Shown piece after piece: positions 12,516-21,900 of a DNA stretch of 64,000 nt (position 1 is its first letter; every line of letters begins with the position of its first letter). This DNA comes from Amblyomma americanum (Eukaryota > Arthropoda > Arachnida > Ixodida > Ixodidae). The position numbers were made by a program, and so were the translations under genes. The stretch lies in NCBI RefSeq assembly GCF_052857255.1, contig NC_135502.1:153953868-154017867 (forward strand), written 5' to 3'. The notes below the pieces were generated by a model, which saw nothing but the letters and a program-made list of their open reading frames with translations, ran no database searches and was not told where the DNA came from.

Positions 12516-12520
12516 CGCGG
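12516..12520. repeat. 5-bp target site duplication, left copy (CGCGG)
   Basis: CGCGG directly precedes the 5' LTR and is repeated directly after the 3' LTR at 18940-18944. Joining the flanks through one copy gives CGATGGACGCGGACTGG, the normal satellite sequence. The element therefore inserted into an intact monomer. Five-bp duplications are usual for BEL/Pao elements. Confidence 0.95.
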
Positions 12521-13022
<502 letters not shown>

Positions 13023-13026
13023 AGTT

Positions 13027-13044
13027 TGGTGCCGAAACCCGGGA
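13027..13044 (+). other. Primer binding site, complementary to tRNA-Phe
   Basis: TGGTGCCGAAACCCGGGA lies four bases after the 5' LTR. Its reverse complement ends in CCA and, from memory of animal tRNA-Phe (acceptor strand beginning GCCGAAA, T-stem 3' strand CCGGG), matches the 3' end of that tRNA over all 18 bases. It would prime minus-strand DNA synthesis. Confidence 0.85.
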
Positions 13045-13187
13045 CTTCTGCTGTGGATTTGTGAGATCATCGCTACATCGCTCCAACGCTCACGATCAAC
13101 GCATCCACTTCACGTAAGTCTCGGCAACGACGAATATCCATGTCATCAATCCGGTAAACTAATTGGCTAAACGAACTGTAGAAGAGA
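13045..13187 (+). other. Untranslated leader of the retrotransposon
   Basis: About 140 bp between the primer binding site and gag, with no long frame of its own. It contains a GTAAGT at 13114 and, further on, a CTAAT and a TAG at 13179-13181, which together resemble a very short intron. Splicing there would not create a gag ATG, so I do not call it an intron. The leader would hold any packaging signal, but none can be recognised by eye. Confidence 0.6.
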
Positions 13188-14510
13188 GTGGAGCGCCTTT
13201 TAAAGAAACGAAGAGTATTACGCTCGCAAACTACGAAGCTTACCAACGAAACTGAGGAGCGACAAGCGTCCCTCACGATTACAGAAGGTGTATCGTTCCA
13301 CACTCGACTCATTAAGCTGCAGCAACAGCTAGAGCACGTCAACGAAGAAATTGAGCCATTAGTACCGGAAGAAGATGCTGAAAACGAATATCAGCAAGTG
13401 TACGATTATCAAGACCGTATTACAGCGTGCCTTGCTGTACTGCAACTTCGAGTCGACAGTGGTTCTTCAACAACGCAGGCTGAAGTGAATTCGGCGGGCA
13501 GCGGCACTGCCATCCAAACGACCACGCCTGCCCCCATAACGACCACGTCGGTGAAGACGAGAGTAAAGCTGCCGAAAAGTGAACTGATCAAATTCACCTG
13601 GCGGCGCTCTGACTGGCAAGCCTTTTGGGAAGTGTTTGAGCAGGTAGTGGATAAAAACGAAGACTTGACTGACACAGACAGGTTTCACTACCTGTGAGCA
13701 TCGGTGACAGGCGATGCGGCTGCTGCGCTGGCGGGCCTTCCATCGACGTCACGATGTTACAACGACGCTATCCAACTCTTGAGGAAGCGGTTTGGAAACG
13801 AAGAACTTCTTGCGCAAGAATACCTCAAGAGTCTAATTGATTTGAAGCCGGTGCGTTCTTCAGATGATGTCCGTGGTCTTCACCGTCTCAACGACACCTT
13901 GGCGGCGCACATCAGAGGACTGGAAGCGCTCAGACGGAAGTTGGACACCTTCAGTTCAATGCTACTTCCGATTGCACAACGAGCAATGCCACAGGACATT
14001 CTGCTAGACTTCAACCGAAGGTGCGTTGCCGACACCGACCGTCTCGCCAGCGAGCAACAAGGCTCCGTCTCCGATGCCTCATCGCACACTACGGACGAGA
14101 CTGGAAAAGGTACCGTCTCTTCATTTTCTAAGTTACTCTCCTTTTTGAGAGTAGAGGTCGAAAGCAGAGAGAACTTGGCTGCACTGCAAGGCGTGGACCT
14201 CTGTCGACAACCTAAAGAAGGCACTAAAGAGAGTCACAAGCAGCTTCGTAAAACGCATGACAAGCACGTCCGATCCGCAGCGATGTTGCATCAGAGCTCG
14301 AGCCCGCTGACTTGCTTCTTCTGTGACTCTAACGATCACCAAACGCACAACTGCGACGCCTCAAAAGGTCTAGAGGAGAAGAAACGACTTTTGCAGTCGT
14401 CCGGCCGTTGCTTTAGGTGCACCAGAACTGGACATCGGTCACGAGCATGCCGCGTAAACCTGCAGTGCAACAAATGCCGCAAGAAGCATGCCAGCACGAT
14501 GTGCGACCCG
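13188..14510 (+). pseudogene. gag: gag region, nucleocapsid with three zinc knuckles (broken)
   Basis: Would encode the structural capsid/nucleocapsid part of the polyprotein. The frame begins at a GTG at 13188. An upstream in-frame TAG at 13179 leaves no ATG available, so the start codon appears lost. The N-terminal part is charged and helical (about residues 1-80), followed by a Thr/Ser-rich linker and then the conserved gag region of BEL elements (DUF1759-like, from about 13565). An in-frame TGA at 13695-13697 interrupts that region, and the same frame continues directly after it. Three nucleocapsid motifs follow: CX2CX4HX4C at 14313-14354, CX2CX4HX4C at 14409-14450 and CX2CX3HX4C at 14466-14504. 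Three knuckles in a row is the usual BEL/Pao arrangement. Gag and protease share one frame with no stop between them. Confidence 0.88.
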
Positions 14511-15137
14511 ACGTGCTCAAGTAACAGGCCACCCGAAGCGAACCCAACAGTCACTAATACACAGATTAGCCTCGAAGCTACGACCACGGGAGACAGCTCC
14601 GCTCTCAAAAGAACAGTTTTGTTACAGACCGCGACTGCGTTATGTAGTGGAGAAACTTCCAACGCGCAGGTGCGAGTCCTGTTCGACGGAGGAAGTCAGC
14701 GCTCCATCACCTCTGACACCTCACGGAAAATGGGATGCACGCTTCTCGGGCATGAAAGGCTGACTGTCGGTGTGTTCGGAGGCCACCAAGAGGAACGCGA
14801 GTTCCGAAGAGTCAGAGTTACGCTAAAGACGAGGCGCGGATGTGAGCGCGAGCTCGAAGTGCTGGAAACAGATGTAATTTGTGACCAGCCGATACCTTCG
14901 CCACCGGGAAATGTACTGCAAAAGTTGATATCCCTCGGGTACGAAGCAGCTGACTTCTCAACAGACAGCGGTGCAGAAAAGGTTGAGCTGCTCATCGGGT
15001 CTGATCATCTATGGGACTTCACGACGGGCAGATGTGTCAAATTAGGAAAACGACTGAGGGCAGTAGAAACATCAATTGGGTGGACTGTTCAAGGGCCTAT
15101 TGAAAGCGATATCGAGCAAACTGCCTCCACACCGTGA
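14511..15137 (+). pseudogene. pro: Retroviral-type aspartic protease domain
   Basis: Continues the gag frame. The flap-type protease begins around VRVLFDGGSQRS, with the catalytic aspartate codon at 14685-14687 in a DGGS context (DUF1758/A17-like proteases of BEL elements have DSGS or DGGS). It would cleave the Gag-Pol polyprotein. The domain reads through to LLIGSDHLWDF and TVQGP near its C-terminus, as expected for the family. The frame stops at TGA 15135-15137. The downstream pol frame is shifted by -1 relative to this one, which I read as a small indel, because BEL elements normally carry gag and pol in one frame. A programmed -1 shift cannot be wholly excluded, but I see no clear slippery heptamer. 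Confidence 0.85.
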
Positions 15138-16252
15138 CACTGCGAACTTCAGTGATTGAAAAAGAAAAAACTGATATTCTGACCAAATTTTGGACCTTAG
15201 AATCAATTGGGGTGAATGAGAGCGAAGACATCGAAAAACCATGTGAGGCCTTGGAGTTTTTTGAGGACAACATCAATCGAGACGGTAATCGTTGTGAAGT
15301 TTGGTTGCCCTGTAAATCCGAGATTTCACTCGAGGACAACAAGGAAATTGCGCTGAAGCGACTCAGTCAGCTGGCCAACCGGCTCAGGAGGGCTCCTGAC
15401 CTGCTCCAAGAGTATGACACGACCATTAGGCAGTATGGCGTCTCCGACATTGCAGAACGGGTAGAAGATGAGACCATCAGCAACCACTGCGTTTATCACA
15501 TGCCTCATCAAGCGGTCATTCGCGATTCCCGAAAACTGAGGGTCCTATTTGATGCTTCCTCCCGCGGAAAGAATTCCAAGAGTCTCAATGATAACTTAGA
15601 GACTGGACCCAATCTAACTGCGGACCTCGTGGGGCTCCTTCTTAATTTCCGCAAGTACCGAGTTGCACTTGTCGCTGACATCCAAGAGGCCTTTCTGCAA
15701 ATTAGAATCCGAGAACAAGACAGAGACGCCCTTCGATTTTTTTGGTTCCGAGAGACCCCTCAGCCCGGTTCTCCGTTGCCTCCCATTGAAACGTGGCGCA
15801 TGAAGCGAGTTCCGTTTGGAACCACCGCGAGCCCATTCTTACTCTCCGCTACTCTTCAGCACCACCTGAAATTGTGCGAGGAAGGTTTTCCCCACACCGC
15901 GGGCCAGCTGCAGCAAGGCCTTCATGTAGATGACCTACTAGCTGGTGCAGATGACGAAGAGGAGGCAGTGAAGCTATACACCGAGGCCAATGCAATCTTC
16001 CACGCCGCCTCGATGAAGCTGCACAAGTGGTCGTCGAACAACGAGAGGCTGCGCCAGCTATTTGGGCAAGACTGTAACGAAACCAAGCCTCTGGGATTTG
16101 TGTCCGGTGTACTCAAGGTATTAGGACTAGCATGGGACCCCATTACAGATCGCCTGACCTTTGCGTCTTGCGTCACAGACGACACTGGTAAACCAGACAC
16201 CAAACGATCCATGCTACAAACTACGGCACGGATTTACGACCCGTTGGGATAG
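15138..16252 (+). pseudogene. pol: Reverse transcriptase domain
   Basis: RNA-directed DNA polymerase. The frame is open from before the frameshift at 15135 to TAG 16250-16252. Visible motifs are HQAVIRDSRKLRVLFDAS (fingers), VADIQEAFLQI with the first catalytic aspartate at 15677-15679, VPFGTTASPFLL, and the active-site HVDDLL at 15923-15940 (usually YVDD in relatives, so the first position is changed or variant). These are characteristic of BEL/Pao reverse transcriptases. The in-frame TAG at 16250 falls just after TARIYDPLG, a conserved stretch leading to the connection region. The same frame continues after it, so this is a nonsense mutation and not the end of the protein. Confidence 0.93.
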
Positions 16253-16876
16253 CTGTCACCCTTTATCGTGCGGGCCAAGATCTTGTTTCAGAATCTGTGG
16301 CGACGAAACGTGGAGTGGGATGATCTCCTACCAAGTGATGTAGCCGAAAGGTGGCTTACATGGCACGGTGAATTAAAAGACCTCTCTGAAGTACAGGTGC
16401 CGCGGTACTATGGGGCGGACGTAAGCGGGCAGGCAACAAAGACGGAACTGCACATCTTTGCAGACGCCAGTCCCGTGGCTTATGGGGCGGTCGCATACCT
16501 TACCATCGCCTCGGAGGACGGCCTGAATTCAACGGTCGTGATGAGCAAATCGAGAGTGGCCCCCCTGAAAGAACTCACTCTAGCGAGGCTGGAACTCATG
16601 GCATGTTTGCTCGCTGCTCGACTATGCAGCTACATCTTAAGCACGATCGAACTGCACCCTGGTCGAGTAATTTTGTGGACCGACTCTGCGATAGCGCTCC
16701 ACTGGATTCGAGGAGATGCGGGACGCTGGCAGCAGTTTGTGCGAAACCGTGTATGCGAGATTCAGCGCGTCACCGGCGGCTATGAATGGAGGCACTGCCC
16801 AGGAAAAGAGAATCCTGCGGACCTCCTGACGCGCGGCGTTTCCGTTTCTCGCCTTGCGGCCAGCGACGTGTGGTAG
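16253..16876 (+). pseudogene. pol: RNase H domain
   Basis: Degrades the RNA strand of the RNA-DNA hybrid. Same frame as the reverse transcriptase, between stops at 16250 and 16874. Acidic catalytic residues are visible in order: D in FADAS (16463-16465), E in ARLELM (16592-16594), D in WTDSA (16682-16684) and D in PADLLTRG (16820-16822). The segment before 16460 is the connection region. TAG at 16874-16876 interrupts the chain at DVW, shortly before a GPQWL motif that normally follows RNase H in this family. Confidence 0.92.
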
Positions 16877-17725
16877 ACAGGGCCCCAGTGGCTCCGCAAA
16901 CCTGATGGCGAGTGGCCAAAGGGACTAGTGCAGAACGCGTTCTCTGATGCGGAACTGGAGCTAAAACAGCCAACGAAGGCGCTGTCGGCCATGTCATCCC
17001 AAGTGCCATCCCCTTCATTAATGGACATTCAGCGCTACAGCTCCTTCATCAGACTGATCAGAGTCACAGCTTGGGTGCTTCGATTCGTCTCAAGGATGAG
17101 ACGACGCAACGATGAAGTCGGAGCTCTTACCGCCGAAGAACTCGATCAAGCTGATATATTTTGGATCCGCAACGAGCAAAGGGAAGGCTTTCACAGAGAG
17201 CTAAAAAGCGTTCATAACCAGCAAGCTTTCCCCGTCGACTCTCCACTGAGAAATGCTTCTCTTATGGTGGACGACATGGGAATCCTGAGAATTGATGGAC
17301 GGCTACAACGTAGTCACCTGGACTATGACGCTAAGCATCCCGTCGTGATACCTAAGCAGAGCCACCTATCGAAGCTGCTTGCTCTTTACTGTCACCGCAA
17401 AGTGCTGCACGGAGGGATACGTTGCACCTTAAGGCAGCTCAGGGAAAGGTATTGGGTGATCGGAGCGAGGCAGCTGGTGAAGAGGACTCTAAAAGAATGT
17501 GTAACATGCCAACGGTTCAACGCTCAAACAGCAAATCAAGTGACTGCTCCACTACCTAAAGACCGCATAACGGAGGCCCAACCCTTTCAGGTGACCGGTG
17601 CTGATTTTGCCGGGCCACTCGTTGTCAAGGGGACCTCTCCAACCAAGTGCTATATAGCGCTGTTCACCTGCGCAGTCACTCGAGCTATCCATCTGGAACT
17701 GGTGAGCGATATGTCAGCGAGCTGA
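16877..17725 (+). pseudogene. pol: Integrase zinc-binding domain and first part of core
   Basis: Same frame, from the stop at 16874 to TGA 17723-17725. The zinc-binding H2C2 motif is visible: His at 17393-17395, His in LHGG at 17408-17410 and Cys residues in CVTC at 17498-17509. The rve-type core follows, with the first catalytic aspartate in VTGADFAGPL at 17603-17605 and the ALFTCAVTRAIHLEL strand. The long spacer between RNase H and the zinc finger is normal for BEL/Pao. The stop at 17723 separates the first catalytic residue from the other two. Confidence 0.92.
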
Positions 17726-18073
17726 TTCCTTCTCGCATTTCGAAGATTCACCGCCAGACGAGGACTTCCGAGCACCATCTACAGTGATAACGCGCTCACA
17801 TTCAAGAAAGTGAACAAGGATTTGGGACGTCTCTGGGATGCGATGCGAAGTGGCCAGGTGCAAGAGTACATTGTAAGCGCTCGGGTTCAGTGGAAATTCA
17901 TTGTAGAACGCGGACCCTGGTGGGGTCGCTTCTACGAGCGTCTTGTCGGACTGACGAAGCAAGCGTTGAAGAAGACTCTCGGAAGAGGCTACCTTACACT
18001 GGAGGAAATGATAACTACGCTGACCGAAGTGAAAGCTGTACTGAATTCCCGCCCACTTACACACGTTTACTAA
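17726..18073 (+). pseudogene. pol: Integrase core, second part
   Basis: Continues in the same frame after the stop at 17723. The second catalytic aspartate is in TIYSDNA (17786-17788) and the catalytic glutamate in VERGPWWG (17906-17908), about 40 residues apart. These complete the DDE triad that joins element DNA to the target. The conserved VKAVLNSRPLT stretch follows. TAA at 18071-18073 interrupts the frame immediately after it. Confidence 0.92.
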
Positions 18074-18493
18074 GAGCCAAATGAACCGGAGCCCCTTTGC
18101 CCTGCTATGTTTCTTACCGGAAAACGACTGACCTCTCTACCAGCGCTACAACGAAAGGAAATCGCCGCTCTGACCTGTGACCACCTGCGACATATGATCT
18201 CGACTCGTAATAAAGCGTTGGAGGGGCTCTGGAAGCGCTGGTGCTCTGAATACATAAAGGAGTTGCAGCTGACACATTCCAAAGGCGTTCAACGTGGAAG
18301 ACAAGTTGACATTGGCGATGTGGTCCTCTTAAAAGAAGCTCTGCAGCCGCGCCAAATGTAGAAGCTTGGAATGATTAAAAGGGCTTTCACTGGAAGAGAC
18401 AACAAGGCAAGAGCTTTTGAGGTCCGAATGCCAGGGGGGGCAAGACTTCGGCGGCCGATTCAACTTATATACCCTTTGGAACTCTCCGGCTAA
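18074..18493 (+). pseudogene. pol: Integrase C-terminal domain (broken)
   Basis: Same frame, starting with an EPNEPEPL segment and the HFL-like MFLTGKRLTSLP stretch, then a helical region and GDVVLLKEAL (DUF5641-like C-terminal beta domain of BEL integrases). It is interrupted by TAG at 18359-18361 inside the conserved PRQM-KLG motif. The remainder (GRDNKARAFEVRMPGG, then RRPIQLIYPLE) runs to TAA 18491-18493, which I take as the natural end, about 20 bp before the polypurine tract. Confidence 0.88.
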
Positions 18494-18510
18494 CAAATGA
18501 CTTCCATCAT

Positions 18511-18526
18511 TTGGGGGGGGGGAGTG
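18511..18526 (+). other. Polypurine tract
   Basis: A run TTGGGGGGGGGGAGTG directly precedes the 3' LTR, the standard position of the plus-strand primer. The ten-G run could be length-variable. Confidence 0.85.
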
Positions 18527-18939
18527 TGTCGGAGACAAAAGAGTTGAGACGGCGCCGTGCGGTGCGCGATGTTATCGGCCAACGAACCCAGGACGCCGGG
18601 AGTGCTGTGTGTGTGTGTGTGTGTGTGTGCACGTGTATTTGTGTGTGCGCGGGCGGACCAGGCAGCGGGCGCCCGGATGAACCGGGCGGCGGACTGCGGG
18701 GTCATCGGCCGGCTCGTCTGCCTGTCGCCGGAAAGGAGGAAAGGGAGGACTCGGCCCGGCATCGGGACAGTGGTTGTGCGGGACGCTGAACGGAAAGGCC
18801 GTGTTTCCAACCTCTAATGTAAAGTTTTCTTTTGCCATTCGGCCAATTAAACAAGTTAAGTTTTACTGGATTATCTTTATTCCTTGCGACCGGATATATA
18901 GAACGCGTACGTGGAGCACGTATTCTTTCATGTACAACA
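18527..18939 (+). repeat. 3' LTR (413 bp)
   Basis: Begins TGTCGGAGACAAAAGAG and ends TGTACAACA like the 5' LTR. It is 89 bp shorter almost entirely because its GT tract is 24 bp instead of 114 bp. Other differences include GACGCCGGG for GACGGCGGG, CTCTAATG for CTCTGCTG and ATATAGAAC for ATATATAAC. It is followed by the right copy of the target duplication. Confidence 0.95.
18606..18629. repeat. (GT)n microsatellite in the 3' LTR, 12 repeats
   Basis: A 24-bp TG/GT run at the position equivalent to 12600-12713. Confidence 0.98.
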
Positions 18940-18944
18940 CGCGG
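18940..18944. repeat. 5-bp target site duplication, right copy (CGCGG)
   Basis: Exact repeat of 12516-12520. The satellite monomer broken by the insertion resumes here with CGCGGACTGGCAATGACG. Confidence 0.95.
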
Positions 18945-21900
18945 ACTGGCAATGACGCCTACGAGGACCTTGTTCTGCGTTCTGCAGGGCTATTTTCTGA
19001 TCAGCGCATCTACAGCAACGAGCGCCTACACGTGCGGGGATAGAAGCGATATCGTCGGCGTTATCAACTTCGTCCAGTTTACACTGTTGACCAGATGACA
19101 GCATGCTTATTTTCTGGCGACCTGACTCTTCTAGCGACAATACCTGGAAGTCGCGGTGTGACGTCACCCGAGAGCACCACTATAAAAGAAGCAACTCACC
19201 GGTTCGTATTCTGTGGGCACGATGGACGGGGACTGGCAATGACGTCTACGAGGAGCTTGTTCTGCGTTCTGCAGGGCAATTTCCTGATCGGCGCATCTGC
19301 AGCAACGAGCGCCTACACGTGCCGGGATAGAAGCGATATCGTCGGCGTTTATCAACTTCGTCCGGATTACACTGTTGTGCAGAGACAGCATTGCTATTTT
19401 CTGGCGACCTGGCTCTTCTAGCGACACCACCTGGTAGTCGCGGTGTGACGTCACTTGAGACCACCAATATACAAGACGCACCTCACCGGTTCGTCTTGTG
19501 TGGACACGATGAAGGCGGACTGGCAATGACGCCTACGAGGACATTGTTCTCCGTTCCGCAGGGCATTTTCCTGATCGGCGCATCTACAACAAGCGCCTAC
19601 ACGTGCGGGGATAGAAGCGATATCGTCGGCGTTATCAACTTCGTCCGGATTACACTGTTGACCAGATGACAGCATGGTTATTTTCTGGCGACCTGGCTCT
19701 TCTAGCGACACCACCTGGTAGTCGCGGTGTGACGTAACCCAAGAACACCACTATAAAAGAAGCGCCTCATCGGTTCGTCTTCGGTGGACACGATGGACGC
19801 GGACTGGGAATGACGCTTACGAGGACCTTTTTCTGCGTTCTGCAGGGAATTTTCCTGATCGGCGCATCTACAGTAACGAGCGCCTACACGTGCGGGGATA
19901 GAAGCGATATCGTCGGAGTTTATACACTTCGTCCGGATCACACTGTTGACCAGATGACAACATTGTTATTTTCTCGGGACCTGGCTCTTCTAGCGACACC
20001 ACCTGGTAGTCGCGGCGAGACGTTATACTGAGACCACCAATATGTAAGAAGCACCTCATCGGTTCGTATTCTGTGGGCACGATGGACGCGTACTGGCAAT
20101 GACGCTAACTAGGACCTTTTTCTTCGTCATGCAGGGCATTTTTCAGATCGGCGCATCTACAGCAACGAGTGCCTACACGTGCGGGGATAGAAGCGATATC
20201 GTCGGCGTTTATCAACTTTTCCGGATTACACTGTTGACCAGATGACAGCATGGTTATTTTCTGGCGACCTGGCTCTTCTAGCGACACCACCTGGTAGTCG
20301 CGTTGTGACGTCACCCAAGGACACCACTATAAAACAATCACCTCACCGTTTCGTCTTCTGTGGACACAATAGACGTGGGCTGGCAATGACGCCTACGAGG
20401 ACCTTGTTCTGCGTTCTGCAGGACATTTTCCAGATCGGCGCATATACAGCAACGAGCGTCTACACGTGCGGGGATAGAAGCGATATCGTCGGCGTTTATG
20501 AACTTCGTCCGGATTACACTGTTGACCAGATGACAGCATTGTTATATTCTCGGGACCTCGCTCTTCTAGCCACACTACCTGGTAGTCGCGGTGTGACGTT
20601 ACCTGAGACCACCAATATACAAGAAGCACGTCACCGGTTCGTATTATGTGGGCACAATGGACGCGTACTGGCAATGACGCTAACGAGGACCTTGTTCTGC
20701 GTTCTGCAGGGCATTTTCCTGATCGGCGCATCTACAGCAACGAGCGCCTACACATGCAGGGATTGAAGCGATATCGTCGGCGTTTATCAACTTCGTCCGG
20801 ATTACAGTTGCCAAGATGACAGCATGGTTATTTTCTGGCGACCTGGCTCTTCTAGCAACACCACCTGGTAGTCGCAGTGTGACGTCACCCAAGAACACCA
20901 CAATAAAACAATCACCTCACCGGTTCGTCTTCTGCGGACACGATGGACGCGGACTGGCAATGGCGCCTACGAGGACCTTGTTCTGCGTTATGCAGGGCAT
21001 TTTCCAGATCGGCGCATCTACAGCAGCGAGCGGCTACACGTGTGAGGATAGAAGCGATATCGTCGGCGTTATCAACTACATCCGCAGAACCCTGCTCACC
21101 AGATGACAGCATTGCTATTTTCTCTGTACCTGGCTCTTCTAGCGGCACCACCTGGTAGTCGCTTTATGACGTCACCCAAGAACACTACTATAAAAGAAGC
21201 ACCTCACCGGTTCGTTTTCTGTGGACACGATGAATGCGGACTGGCAATGACGCTTACGAGGACCTTTTTGTGCGTTCTGCAGGGCATTTTCCTGATCGGC
21301 GCATCTACAGCAACGAGCGCGTACGCGTGCGGGGATAGAAGCGATATCGTCGGCGTTTATCAACTTCGTCCGGATTACACTGTTGACCAGATGACAGCAT
21401 GGTTATTTTCTGGCGACCTGACTCTTCTAGCGACAATACCTGGAAGTCGCGGTGTGACGTCACCTGAGAGCACCACTATAAAAGAAGCACCTCACCGGTT
21501 CGTATTCTGTGGGCATGATGGACGCGGACTGGCAATGACGCCTACGAGGAGCTTATTCTGCGTTCTGCAGGGCAATTTCCTCATCGGCGCATCTGCACCA
21601 ACGAGCGCCTACACGTGCGGGGATAGAAGCGATATCGTCGGCGTTATCAACTTCGTCCGGATTACAATGTTGACCAGATGACAGCATGGTTATTTTCTGG
21701 CGACCTGGCTCTACTAGCGGTACCACCTGGTAGTCGCGGTGTGAGGTAACCCAAGAACACCACTATAAAAGAAGCGCCTCATCGGTTCGTCTTCTGTGGA
21801 CACGATGGACGCGGACTGGGAATGACGCTTACGAGGACCTTTTTCTGCGTTCTGCAGGGCATTTTCCTGATCTTCGCAGTTACAGCAACGAGCGCCTACA

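Larger units (their letters stand above)
1..12520 (+). repeat. 288-bp satellite array, left arm
   Basis: Head-to-tail tandem repeat with a period of about 285-288 bp, about 43 copies, all in one orientation. The landmark GCGATATCGTCGGCG recurs at about 261, 549, 838, 1126 and 1416 and onward. Each unit holds, in order, a TCTAGCGACACCACCTGG segment, TGACGTCA, a TATA-like box, GGTTCGTMTTCTGTGG, CGATGGACGCGGACTGGCAATGACG, a PstI site (CTGCAG), a CACGTG palindrome and the EcoRV-containing GCGATATCGTC. Monomers differ by substitutions, by a recurrent 1-bp deletion (GTTATCAAC instead of GTTTATCAAC) and by a recurrent 2-bp deletion (ATTACAGTTG instead of ATTACACTGTTG). The array runs off the left edge of the window. 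I do not recognise the family and cannot name it. Open reading frames within it are a by-product of the 96-codon period unless shown otherwise. Confidence 0.97.

Noticed and set aside
13114..13181. Short intron in the retrotransposon leader (GTAAGT to TAG)
   Set aside because: Motifs are suggestive, but splicing would not supply an ATG in frame with gag, and 68 bp of weak signals is easily chance.
14336..14662. Antisense and out-of-frame ORFs over the retrotransposon
   Set aside because: Shadows of gag-pol without domains of their own.
15120..15145. Programmed -1 frameshift between protease and reverse transcriptase
   Set aside because: No convincing slippery heptamer, and relatives normally have one continuous frame. 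The element carries many other breaks, so a random indel is simpler.
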